Of a stretch of DNA of 64,000 nt, positions 1 through 7,952 are shown in pieces. The stretch covers positions 91,787-155,786 of the forward strand of contig JAFZKB010000014.1 of the NCBI GenBank assembly GCA_017551865.1, in the 5' to 3' direction. Position 1 is the first letter of the stretch; each line of letters begins with the position of its first letter. The stretch is from Clostridiales bacterium. GTDB taxonomy: Bacteria > Bacillota > Clostridia > Saccharofermentanales > Saccharofermentanaceae. The notes under the pieces were generated by a model that was not told where the DNA came from, searched no databases, and saw only the letters and a list, made by a program, of their open reading frames with translations. Both the position numbers and the translations under genes were made by a program.

Positions 1-117
1 ATGAAAGAAGAACAGCTTTCGGAATTCATCGGTCTTCTTTCAAGTATGTTCTGCGATCCTTCCTACCGGAGACAGGGCATTGCCAAAGAGCTTCTGCGGA
101 GAGTCGTGGCAGTATAA
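1..117 (+). pseudogene. GNAT acetyltransferase fragment
   Basis: The frame is open from the first base and stops with TAA at 115-117. It encodes 38 residues ending in CDPSYRRQGIAKELLRRVV. The R-R-Q-G-I-A stretch followed by an amphipathic helix is the acetyl-CoA-binding motif A of GNAT acetyltransferases. Complete GNAT domains continue about 50-60 residues beyond this point, and here the frame ends at once. This is therefore either a decayed gene or one truncated by a nonsense change. The ATG at base 1 may not be the true start, because upstream sequence is outside the window. Substrate unknown. Confidence 0.45.
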
Positions 118-126
118 TCTGTAAGA

Positions 127-999
127 TCACTCGTCTTTTGACGGTCTTGAAGTCGAGATGTTATTCCTGGTCTTTGATTCCTCGAGAAGTCTCGTGAGCT
201 CTTCTTCTGTATGTTCGACGGGGAGGGAATCGCCCTGTTTGGTCTCCTGATCTTTCGGAAAAGCTCTGTGGAAATACTGCTTCCTGTATTCTTCCGGTGT
301 CAGTCCGGTCTGTTTCTTAAAGGCCTGTATGAAATGGCTCTGCGTAGAAAAAGAGAGGAACTGGGAGATGCTCAGGCAGGAATGGTCGGAATGCTTGAGC
401 ATGTGCTTGGCTGCTTCGATCTTCTTGATACGGATGAAGTCGCTGACGGATACGCCGGTCTCCTTTTTGAAAAGCTTGGAAAAATACGCATCATTTAAGC
501 CCAGATAATCGGAAAGATCCGGTACCAGGATACGATCCTGCAAGTGGCTATAGATATATTCGATAGCACGTACCACGTGTTTGCTGAAAATATTGTCGAG
601 ACGCAGCGCCCGCATACGGGTGCAGTAATCCTCGATGCACTGCTGCTGGATCTCGTCGAGACGTGCGGTAGAAGTGGCGGCATCGCATTTCTGGATGTAG
701 ATATCGCTTAAGGAGTAGGAGGTTTCCACATCCATGCCGTAGTTGATGCAGTAACGGGCGATCATGGCAATCGAGATGATCAGGTGATATCGTACATTCC
801 GTAAACGGTCGGGCGAAAGTGTACCAACACCACGAAGTTCGGAGATGTGATATTCTCTGACCTGGCGCATGACCTCTTCGAGCTGGCCCGTAGCTACAAG
901 ATCGTAAAAGTCCACTTCGTGATCGTAGGAAGATCGCACCATAAGGTGTTCTCTTTGCATAAACAATAATCTCTGAAGTTCCTGATTAACGTCGTTCAT
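127..999 (-). CDS. AraC family transcriptional regulator
   Basis: A 290-residue protein. The C-terminal DNA-binding domain, roughly residues 140-243, has the two helix-turn-helix units of the AraC/XylS family: one around YFSKLFKKETGVSVSDF and the second ending in HFIQAFKKQTGLTPEEYR. The N-terminal 130 residues are helical, with no cupin motif and no clear ligand-domain signature. The start at 999 was chosen because AAGGAGG lies 6 bases upstream; the frame stays open to 1107 but without a ribosome binding site. The last 40 residues are charged and probably disordered. It is transcribed away from the feoAB side and stands alone. The target is unknown; the palindrome at 1061-1078 upstream may be an autoregulatory site (inference). 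Confidence 0.85.
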   Translation of the reverse strand: MNDVNQELQRLLFMQREHLMVRSSYDHEVDFYDLVATGQLEEVMRQVREYHISELRGVGTLSPDRLRNVRYHLIISIAMIARYCINYGMDVETSYSLSDIYIQKCDAATSTARLDEIQQQCIEDYCTRMRALRLDNIFSKHVVRAIEYIYSHLQDRILVPDLSDYLGLNDAYFSKLFKKETGVSVSDFIRIKKIEAAKHMLKHSDHSCLSISQFLSFSTQSHFIQAFKKQTGLTPEEYRKQYFHRAFPKDQETKQGDSLPVEHTEEELTRLLEESKTRNNISTSRPSKDE

Positions 1000-1060
1000 A
1001 ACCTGCCTCCTTCCTGATAAATACGCGTCAGACGTGGTCTTTTGCATATGCTTTGACCAG

Positions 1061-1078
1061 TGACAACCCCAATTGTCA
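1061..1078. promoter_or_regulatory. Palindromic putative operator upstream of the AraC gene
   Basis: TGACAACCCCAATTGTCA is an inverted repeat with 6-base arms (TGACAA/TTGTCA) and a 6-base spacer, 62 bases upstream of the AraC gene start. Its left 12 bases, GACAACCCCAAT, recur at 1178-1189. A repeated half-site plus a palindrome in a regulator's own upstream region suggests a binding site. The binding protein is not shown. Confidence 0.35.
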
Positions 1079-1194
1079 AATAATCTTACACCATTATTAT
1101 GACACAAAGTGCAAAATTATGGTATCGCATTTTCAAAAATGAGGTAGAATAATAATCGTAGGGGGCGGTGTGAAACAGACAACCCCAATGCCTC

Positions 1195-1352
1195 CGTTAG
1201 AGAAAGTTTGCCATCTTTCTGACGCACACAACTCTAGCCCCCCGCTTGTTGACAACTTCTTGCATTTGACACGACACACTTTTGGTGCAAGAATGATTTC
1301 GTTACTTGGCCTCGTAGTTCCTGACTGCGAGGTCAATTCCTTTTTGGGGGGG
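1195..1352. other. Intergenic region with three stable hairpins
   Basis: Between feoAB and the AraC gene lies a gene-free stretch with three stems: 1195-1206 with 1215-1224, 1257-1264 with 1286-1293 (8 bp, perfect), and 1308-1314 with 1328-1334 (7 bp, one G-U). A C-run near 1239-1243 could pair with the G-run at 1345-1352. No convincing ORF, promoter or U-tract terminator is visible, so the strand and role are open. It could be the feoAB 3' UTR, a small RNA or a riboregulator. Confidence 0.3.
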
Positions 1353-1368
1353 ATTTTCAATAATGTGA

Positions 1369-3747
1369 TCAGATAAACAGGGACCCGATCGAGTAGACGG
1401 CAAAGGCGGCGATCCAGGCGATCACGCACTGGAAGACCACGATCGTGGCGGCCCACTTAATACCGAGTTCTCTTTTGACGGAAGCCACGGCCGCAACACA
1501 TGGTGTGTAGAGAAGACAGAACACCAGAAGTGACATAGCGGAAAGAGGAGTCAGAAGAGGAAGTACTGCATCTCCGGAACCGACGAGTACAGTAAGGGTA
1601 GATACGACGCTTTCCTTGGCCATGAAGCCTGTGATGAGGGCGGTGGAGAATCTCCAGTCGCCAAAGCCCAGCGGAATGAAGATCGGGGCGATGTATCCGG
1701 CAATCACAGCGAGTATACTGGTGCTGGAGTCCTCAACGAGTGTCAGGCTCGGGTCGAAAGACTGCAGGAACCAGATCACGATCGAAGCGATAAAGATGAT
1801 GGTGAATGCACGCTGCAGGAAGTCTTTGGCCTTTTCCCAGAGGAGCTGGCCCACGTTCTTTGCGCCCGGCATGCGGTAGTTCGGAAGTTCCATGACAAAC
1901 GGTACGGCTTTTCCTTTAAAGACGGTCCTTCGGGCAATCAGCGCCACGAGGATGCCCATGAAGATGCCGATGAAGTACAGGGCAATCATGATAAGGCCGC
2001 TGTATTTCGGGAAGAAAGTGCTTGCGAAGAATCCGTAGATCGGAAGCTTGGCCGAGCAGCTCATAAACGGTGTCAGAAGGATCGTCATCTTTCTGTCGCG
2101 CTCTGACGGGAGTGTACGTGAGGCCATAACGCCCGGGACCGTACAGCCGAAGCCGATGAGCATCGGAACGATGGAACGTCCGGAAAGACCGATCTTACGC
2201 AGAAATTTGTCCATGACAAAGGCAATCCTTGCCATATATCCGGTATCTTCCAGAAGGGAGAGGAAGAAGAAGAGCGTGACGATGACGGGGAGGAAGGAAA
2301 GAACGCTTCCGATGCCCGTAAAGATACCGTCCACGATCAGGGATCGGACGACTTCATTGACTTCCCAGGAGATCAGGGCTTTTTCAACGACCGAGGTCAG
2401 GGCGTCGATGCCCTGTTCGAGTAATCCCTGGAAGAATGCGCCGATGACATTAAAGGTCAGGAAGAATACGGCCGCCATGATGAGGAAAAAGGCCGGGATC
2501 GCCGTGTATTTACCTGTAAGGATCTTATCTATGGTACGGCTTCGCTGGTGCTCTTTGCTTTCTTTCGGCTTGATGACGGTTCTGTCTACGAGCTTCTGGA
2601 TGAAGGTGAATCGCATATCGGCGATCGCGGCGGAACGGTCCATGCCGGATTCTTCTTCCATTTGCAGGATGATGTGCTCGAGCATATCTTTTTCATTCTG
2701 GTCGAGATTTAAGCGGTCGAGGACACGGCTGTCGCCTTCGACGAGCTTGGTCGCGGCAAAACGCTCGGGGATGCCGGCTTCTCTGGCATGATCCTCGATG
2801 AGGATCATGATACTGTGAAGACATCTGTGGATAGCGCCGCCCTTATCGTTCTCGTCGCAAAAGTCGAGACGGCCGGGGCGCTCCTGGTATTTTGCAATAT
2901 GAAGAGCATGGTCCACGAGCTCGTGGATACCTTCGTTCTTGGCAGCGGAGATCGGAACGACCGGGATGCCGAGTTCGTACTCCATCTGGTTTACGAGGAT
3001 GGAACCGCCGTTTCCGCGGATCTCGTCCATCATGTTCAGTGCCAGCACCATCGGTACATTCAGCTCCATCAGCTGCATGGTCAGATAGAGATTCCTCTCG
3101 ATATTGGTGGCATCTACGATGTTGATGATGCCGCAGGGCTTCTCATCGAGGATGAACTGACGAGAGACGATCTCCTCGGCAGTATATGGGGACATGCTGT
3201 AGATGCCGGGAAGATCTGTGATCTCCGTGTTCGGATGCCCTTTGATGGCTCCGCTTTTTCTGTCTACGGTCACGCCCGGAAAATTACCGACGTGCTGGTT
3301 GCTACCGGTCAGCTGGTTAAAGAGCGTGGTCTTTCCGGAGTTCTGGTTTCCGGCAAGCGCGAAAGTCAGGCAGGTGCCGTCGGGAAGGGGATCTTCGTCG
3401 GCCTTTACGTGAAAACGTCCGCCTTCACCGAGGCCCGGGTGGTCGATGATGATGCGGCGGTCTTTTTTCTTCTTTTTTTCTGAAGCGCTATCTGCGCCTT
3501 CCGTGTCCGGATCTTTTTCCTCGGGAAGAGGATCAATATCTATAAAGCGTGCGTCGTCGATACGAAGCGTCAGCTCATATCCGTGGATGCGAAGCTCCAT
3601 CGGATCGCCCAAAGGTGCGAGTTTTTCCAGCTTTACCTTCGCTCCCGGGATCACTCCCATGTCGAGGAAATGCTGGCGCAGCGCGCCTTCACCGCCCACT
3701 TTCAGTATCGTTGCAGACTTTCCGGTTTTCAGTTCGGCCAGATTCAT
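1369..3747 (-). CDS. feoB: FeoA-FeoB fusion, ferrous iron transporter
   Basis: A 792-residue protein joining the two Feo proteins that are usually separate. Residues 1-73 form the SH3-like FeoA domain. A charged linker with a KKKKK run follows (about 74-125). The cytoplasmic G domain has a P-loop at 133-140 (G-N-Q-N-S-G-K-T), DLPG at 178-181 and an NMMD-type G4. The rest is the polytopic FeoB core with the gate motif GCTVPGVMASR and many membrane spans. It imports Fe2+ across the membrane with GTPase involvement. The usual Pro of the P-loop (GNPNSGKT) is Gln here, a mild change. It lies 53 bases downstream of the cyclophilin gene on the same strand and could be cotranscribed. No Fur box was recognised. 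Confidence 0.95.
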   Translation of the reverse strand: MNLAELKTGKSATILKVGGEGALRQHFLDMGVIPGAKVKLEKLAPLGDPMELRIHGYELTLRIDDARFIDIDPLPEEKDPDTEGADSASEKKKKKDRRIIIDHPGLGEGGRFHVKADEDPLPDGTCLTFALAGNQNSGKTTLFNQLTGSNQHVGNFPGVTVDRKSGAIKGHPNTEITDLPGIYSMSPYTAEEIVSRQFILDEKPCGIINIVDATNIERNLYLTMQLMELNVPMVLALNMMDEIRGNGGSILVNQMEYELGIPVVPISAAKNEGIHELVDHALHIAKYQERPGRLDFCDENDKGGAIHRCLHSIMILIEDHAREAGIPERFAATKLVEGDSRVLDRLNLDQNEKDMLEHIILQMEEESGMDRSAAIADMRFTFIQKLVDRTVIKPKESKEHQRSRTIDKILTGKYTAIPAFFLIMAAVFFLTFNVIGAFFQGLLEQGIDALTSVVEKALISWEVNEVVRSLIVDGIFTGIGSVLSFLPVIVTLFFFLSLLEDTGYMARIAFVMDKFLRKIGLSGRSIVPMLIGFGCTVPGVMASRTLPSERDRKMTILLTPFMSCSAKLPIYGFFASTFFPKYSGLIMIALYFIGIFMGILVALIARRTVFKGKAVPFVMELPNYRMPGAKNVGQLLWEKAKDFLQRAFTIIFIASIVIWFLQSFDPSLTLVEDSSTSILAVIAGYIAPIFIPLGFGDWRFSTALITGFMAKESVVSTLTVLVGSGDAVLPLLTPLSAMSLLVFCLLYTPCVAAVASVKRELGIKWAATIVVFQCVIAWIAAFAVYSIGSLFI

Positions 3748-3800
3748 TTTGACTCCCCATTCTTATGTTCTTTGCCGTATTTATTGAATTATTTAAAATG

Positions 3801-4454
3801 TCAGTCGATGACGCGGATCTCCTTGATGACCGGCTGATCCTGCGGTTCTACCGCACCATTATCCCCGTAAGGAACTTCGGCCATCTTGTCGATGATCTCG
3901 ATTCCTTCCGTGACATGTCCGAAAGCAGCGTACTGACCGTCAAGGGATGGGTAGTCGACCTGACAGATGAAGAATTCGGAAGAAGCACTGTTGTAGTTAT
4001 CCGGAGTTCTGGCCATCGAAATGGTGCCGCGGGTGTGCTTGATCGGATTGCTCTGACGGTTAGCGGAAAACTCACCGACGATGTTCTTCGGCATCTCGCC
4101 GGTCCAGTCTGCCGGAGCTCTACCTCCCTGTACCATAAAGTCTTTGATGATACGGTGGAAGGTGGAACCGTTATAGAATCCGCTCTTGGCCAGACTAATG
4201 AAATTGTTGACCGTGACCGGTGCGGAATTGGTGTCGAGCTCGAGCTTGATCGTGCCGTAGTTTTCGATCTCGATCTCTACGTGATGAGTCGGATATGTCT
4301 GCTTCTTGTAGGATTTTGAGGAACAGGAGCTTACCATGACCAGTAACAGGATCAGGGCGCCGATGCCAAGTCCGATCAAAAGGCGTTTCAGACCGCCGTC
4401 TTCGTCTCTTCCATATAATAAAGTATGCAATAAACCATGGTATTTTCTGCTCAT
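3801..4454 (-). CDS. Membrane-anchored cyclophilin-type peptidyl-prolyl isomerase
   Basis: A 217-residue protein. A basic N-terminus and a hydrophobic segment (about residues 22-42) end in VSSC, a plausible lipobox, so it is probably an extracytoplasmic lipoprotein. The cyclophilin domain follows, with the core motifs [13 protein letters not shown] and [21 protein letters not shown]. The catalytic Arg in FHR is present. It would assist folding of secreted proteins by cis-trans isomerisation of prolyl bonds. The gene begins 34 bases after the pseudouridine synthase stop and precedes feoAB, so all three may be one transcript, with no obvious functional link. Confidence 0.9.
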   Translation of the reverse strand: MSRKYHGLLHTLLYGRDEDGGLKRLLIGLGIGALILLLVMVSSCSSKSYKKQTYPTHHVEIEIENYGTIKLELDTNSAPVTVNNFISLAKSGFYNGSTFHRIIKDFMVQGGRAPADWTGEMPKNIVGEFSANRQSNPIKHTRGTISMARTPDNYNSASSEFFICQVDYPSLDGQYAAFGHVTEGIEIIDKMAEVPYGDNGAVEPQDQPVIKEIRVID

Positions 4455-4488
4455 CTTTTTTCTTCCTTTGCTTTTAAAATTTCGTATT

Positions 4489-5460
4489 TTACAGTTTTAC
4501 GTCGTAGAGCGGCTCGATCGAGAAAGATCTTCCGCTTAAGCGGTGATGGATGTTCTCCTTCGGGATCTTCCCGAAAAGAAGCGTCGATGCGAAGAGCTGC
4601 TGATAGCGCACCTTCCCGCCGCGGAGATTCCGGAAATGAAGGTTATACTGGTTCCTGCCGTAGTTTCCGTCGCCGATGATGGGATGACCGAGATGTGCGA
4701 ACTGGGCGCGGATCTGATGTGTCCTTCCTGTGACGAGTTCGACTTCGATATCCGAGACATCCTCTCCGTCCGGACCGGCTCCATTATACACCTTGAGTAC
4801 GCGGTAACGGGAAGTGATCGGCAGATCGCCTTCCTTCGGGATATCGTGGATAAACACGTTTCCTGTCGCGGGCTTTTCGAGATAGGCGGATACTTCCTTC
4901 ATGATGGCTTCATCCTGACAGATGACATGCTCGCCGTATGTCGGGACGCCACGGACGAGACAGCGGTATCGCTTCGTGATCAGGTCCGCCTTAAAAAGCG
5001 ATATCGCCTCCTCAAGGCTCTTTTTATTCTTCGCCGTGAGGATCAGTCCGCCGGTATTCATATCGATACGGTGGCAAAGGTCGAGGGTCTTGTTATGGTA
5101 ATCTTTCCGGAGGATATCGATGAGGCAGTCGCCTTCCATGCCTTTTCCGCTGTGGACAGCAAGTCCCTGACGCTTGTTGACGAGGAGAAGATCATCGGAC
5201 TCGAATACGACCTTGTAGTCGTCAAATTCCGGCCTTTTCGGCTCCGCTTCCTTTTCAAAAAGAGCATCCGGGATCCATATCTCGACACGGTCACCGGTAT
5301 TTACCGTCGTATCGGAAGAGATGCGCTTGCCGTTAATACGGATATCCTTGTGCTTTAACGCCTTCTGCAGGACGGCCGGGGTGAGGTTCGGGAACTCCAG
5401 GATCGCTGCGCGGATCACCTTTTTTCCGTCGCTTTTTTCCGGAACTGTGAAGTCTCTCAT
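4489..5460 (-). CDS. RluA-family 23S rRNA pseudouridine synthase
   Basis: A 323-residue protein. It has an N-terminal S4-like RNA-binding domain (about residues 15-75) and an RluA-type catalytic domain containing [12 protein letters not shown], whose Asp is the catalytic nucleophile of the family. The motif [20 protein letters not shown] is typical of RluC/RluD. It converts specific uridines in rRNA to pseudouridine in the cytoplasm; which site cannot be told. An AAGGAG ribosome binding site precedes the ATG. It is first in a probable minus-strand operon with the cyclophilin. Confidence 0.9.
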   Translation of the reverse strand: MRDFTVPEKSDGKKVIRAAILEFPNLTPAVLQKALKHKDIRINGKRISSDTTVNTGDRVEIWIPDALFEKEAEPKRPEFDDYKVVFESDDLLLVNKRQGLAVHSGKGMEGDCLIDILRKDYHNKTLDLCHRIDMNTGGLILTAKNKKSLEEAISLFKADLITKRYRCLVRGVPTYGEHVICQDEAIMKEVSAYLEKPATGNVFIHDIPKEGDLPITSRYRVLKVYNGAGPDGEDVSDIEVELVTGRTHQIRAQFAHLGHPIIGDGNYGRNQYNLHFRNLRGGKVRYQQLFASTLLFGKIPKENIHHRLSGRSFSIEPLYDVKL

Positions 5461-5587
5461 GTAATTCTCCTTATATATAATTCTTGGCCAAAGATATTAT
5501 TCACCATTTTCCCTGAAATCACAATAGAGACGGAAGGATGATTTCATGTTAAAATGTGCAGGTGCAATTCTTGATAGGAGATTTCTC

Positions 5588-6040
5588 ATGGAAAAGATCC
5601 CGTGTCTTGTGAATATCAAAAGCATCTTTTCGGATCAGGAAACGATGTTCGACGGTTCTTTCGAGCAGTCTGAAGACCGGATCCGTCTGTCCTGGGTCCA
5701 GCCCGAGGAGCAGAAGGGGGAGGGTGATTCGAAGTTTCTCCTGAGCTACCGCGTGGAAGAGAAGATCCTGCGTCTTACGAGAAAGGGATCGACTGAGATG
5801 GAGATGACTTTTGTTGAAGGGGAAGTGACGGAAGGCGTCATGCGGACGAGCCACGGTGACTTCGACCTGAAGATGGAGACGTTCGGGATCCTTTTCTTCC
5901 CGGAAACAGGGGATGAAGAGGCAAATATCGACGGGCAGGACTACGTTGTAAAGAAGGCAATGCTCGAGTACGATCTGCATTTTCCGAATCAGGATCCTAT
6001 GAGAAATACGATGATTTTTAAAGTACATCTTGCCAAATAA
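5588..6040 (+). CDS. DUF1934 family beta-barrel protein (YwiB-like)
   Basis: A 150-residue soluble protein with the alternating pattern of a beta-barrel and the DUF1934 hallmarks: an N-terminal 'VNIKSIFSDQE' strand, a central 'RLTRKGSTEMEMTF', and a C-terminal 'LEYDLHFPNQ'. The family is small, calycin-like and of unknown function. The start at 5588 has TAGGAG about 8 bases upstream; an upstream in-frame ATG at 5546 has no such site. It precedes rpmF but is probably a separate transcript, because rpmF has its own consensus promoter. Confidence 0.8.
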   Translation: MEKIPCLVNIKSIFSDQETMFDGSFEQSEDRIRLSWVQPEEQKGEGDSKFLLSYRVEEKILRLTRKGSTEMEMTFVEGEVTEGVMRTSHGDFDLKMETFGILFFPETGDEEANIDGQDYVVKKAMLEYDLHFPNQDPMRNTMIFKVHLAK

Positions 6041-6083
6041 GAAATTTATGTATAAAATCTTTCGGTAACTCTTTGAAAGTTGC

Positions 6084-6112
6084 TTGACAAAGGGTTTTCA
6101 TTAGTGCATAAT
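6084..6112 (+). promoter_or_regulatory. Sigma-A promoter of rpmF
   Basis: TTGACA at 6084-6089, a 17-base spacer, and CATAAT at 6107-6112. Transcription would start near 6119, giving a leader of about 70 nt before rpmF. Confidence 0.8.
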
Positions 6113-6189
6113 ATCTTTCGCGCCTCAGGGATTTAGTGTGGCTGCGAATATATTAGAGAGATCTAAGATTTGTATTGGAGGTGGATGCG

Positions 6190-6378
6190 ATGGCTCATCC
6201 GAAGCGTAAATGGTCGAAAGCTAGAACTTCTCGTCATAGAAGTGCCTGGAAGCTCGTTTTGCCAGGTTTGGTAGAGTGCCCCAATTGCCACACTAAGATG
6301 TTGCGCCATAAGGTTTGTAAGACCTGCGGTTATCTTGATGGCAAGGAGATCATCAATAAAGCTGATGAGATTGCTTAA
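6190..6378 (+). CDS. rpmF: 50S ribosomal protein L32
   Basis: A 62-residue basic protein starting MAHPKRKWSKARTSRHRSAW, with the zinc ribbon CPNC...CKTC typical of the C+ form of L32. It is a component of the large ribosomal subunit. The start is set by GGAGGTG upstream and by the conserved family N-terminus; an in-frame codon at 6175 is disregarded. It is monocistronic, between its own promoter and the terminator at 6410. The usual upstream partner in many Firmicutes (yceD/DUF177) is not here; a DUF1934 gene takes that place. Confidence 0.97.
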   Translation: MAHPKRKWSKARTSRHRSAWKLVLPGLVECPNCHTKMLRHKVCKTCGYLDGKEIINKADEIA

Positions 6379-6409
6379 TAGCTAATCGAAGTACTACTAC
6401 GAATAATCG

Positions 6410-6447
6410 GCAGTGTTTTAACTAAACAAGTTGAACCACTGCTTTTT
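6410..6447 (+). terminator. Intrinsic terminator after rpmF
   Basis: A GCAGTG/CACTGC stem closes a loop region that contains further short complementary parts and is followed by TTTTTT. Confidence 0.75.
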
Positions 6448-6507
6448 TCTTGTTTGACGGACCGCCGAGGTCGAACTTGAAAAGGATGCATCTCCTTTCT
6501 GAAAAGT

Positions 6508-6536
6508 TTGCGCATCCTATTTCCTTGTTATATAAT
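6508..6536 (+). promoter_or_regulatory. Promoter of der-typA
   Basis: TTGCGC at 6508-6513, a 17-base spacer, and TATAAT at 6531-6536. The -35 region lies inside the right arm of an inverted repeat (AGGATGC...GCATCCT, about 6482-6518), which could be an operator or could form a stem upstream of the start site. Confidence 0.65.
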
Positions 6537-6584
6537 ATCGATTTGGTCGTTTTGGCAGAAGATTAAGGAAAGGAAGACAGAAGC

Positions 6585-7952
6585 ATGGGAAAACCGGTAG
6601 TGGCGATCGTTGGTCGCCCGAATGTGGGCAAATCCTCCCTTTTCAATGCGCTCTACGGCGAGCGTATTTCCATCGTGCACGATGAGCCCGGTGTCACACG
6701 TGACCGTATCTACGCGGAGACGGTCTGGCGTGAGCGTGCTTTTGTCATGATCGATACCGGCGGTATCGAGCCGGATTCGGACGATGTCATCATCAAGGGC
6801 ATGCGTCTTCAGGCAGAGATCGCCATCGAGACTGCTGACGTGATCCTCTTCATGTGTGATATTCAGTCGGGACTGACCGCTGCGGACGAAGAGATCGCCA
6901 CGATGCTTCGTAAAGCGAACCGTCCGGTCGTTCTTGCTGTAAATAAGGTCGATCACGTAGGTGATCCGCCGTCTGAACTTTATGAGTTCTATAACCTCGG
7001 ACTCGGCGATGTCTATCCGATCTCCTCGTCCCACAGACTGGGCCTGGGCGAGATGCTCGATGCCATCTATGAGCAGTTCCCGAAAGAACTGGGCGAAGAC
7101 GAAGATAATGATACCATCCGTGTCGCTCTGATCGGAAAACCGAATGCCGGTAAATCCTCTCTTTCGAACTATATGACGGGTCAGGAACGCTCGATCGTTT
7201 CCGATATCCCCGGTACCACGAGAGATGCGATCGACTCTCTCGTCGTTAATAAGCACGGAAAATTTACCATCGTCGATACCGCTGGTCTTCGAAAGAAGGG
7301 CCGTATCGAGGATGCTGTCGAAAAATACAGCATGATCCGCTCCCTGTCTGCAATCGAGAAAGCCAACGTTTGCGTCATCCTGATCGATGCCGTCGAAGGT
7401 GTGACCGAGCAGGACACGAAGGTCGCCGGATATGCGCATAACGCAGGTAAGGCCTGCATCTTCGCCGTAAATAAGTGGGACCTGATCGATAAGGAGACAG
7501 GAACCCTCGAGGTCATGGAGAAGATCTTAAAAGACCGCTTTTCATTTATGAGCTATGCTCCGGTCGTCTTTATCTCTGCCAAGACCGGACAGCGCGTGGA
7601 CAAGCTTTTCGAGCAGATCAAGCGCGTGCATGAAAATGCCGGCAGAAGACTTAAGACAGGTGTATTAAATGACCTCCTTACCGAGTGCGTGGCCATGGTG
7701 CCGACGCCGCAGGATAAGGGCAAGCACCTGAAGATCTACTACGGAACGCAGGTGGCCGTATATCCGCCGCAGTTCATACTTTTCGTAAATGACAGTAACC
7801 TGATGCATTTTTCTTATGAGCGTTACCTCGAAAACCAGTTCCGGAAGAACTTCGATTTCGTCGGCACCCCCATAAGGATCTATATGCGGGAAAAGGATAA
7901 GAAGAAGGATTTAAAACCAGAAGGGAATGACAATAAGTATGACAAAGATTGA
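6585..7952 (+). CDS. der: Ribosome biogenesis GTPase Der (EngA)
   Basis: A 455-residue protein with two tandem G domains and a C-terminal KH-like domain. The first P-loop is GRPNVGKSS with DTGG and NKVD. The second is GKPNAGKSS with DTAG and NKWD. This architecture is unique to Der, an essential GTPase for 50S subunit assembly. The C-terminus ends in a lysine/aspartate-rich tail (KDKKKDLKPEGNDNKYDKD). Its last 14 bases overlap the start of typA, suggesting translational coupling. Confidence 0.97.
   Translation: MGKPVVAIVGRPNVGKSSLFNALYGERISIVHDEPGVTRDRIYAETVWRERAFVMIDTGGIEPDSDDVIIKGMRLQAEIAIETADVILFMCDIQSGLTAADEEIATMLRKANRPVVLAVNKVDHVGDPPSELYEFYNLGLGDVYPISSSHRLGLGEMLDAIYEQFPKELGEDEDNDTIRVALIGKPNAGKSSLSNYMTGQERSIVSDIPGTTRDAIDSLVVNKHGKFTIVDTAGLRKKGRIEDAVEKYSMIRSLSAIEKANVCVILIDAVEGVTEQDTKVAGYAHNAGKACIFAVNKWDLIDKETGTLEVMEKILKDRFSFMSYAPVVFISAKTGQRVDKLFEQIKRVHENAGRRLKTGVLNDLLTECVAMVPTPQDKGKHLKIYYGTQVAVYPPQFILFVNDSNLMHFSYERYLENQFRKNFDFVGTPIRIYMREKDKKKDLKPEGNDNKYDKD

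Noticed and set aside
3446..3837. Plus-strand frames opposite the FeoA region
   Set aside because: They are Ser/Arg-rich antisense frames with no recognisable domain.
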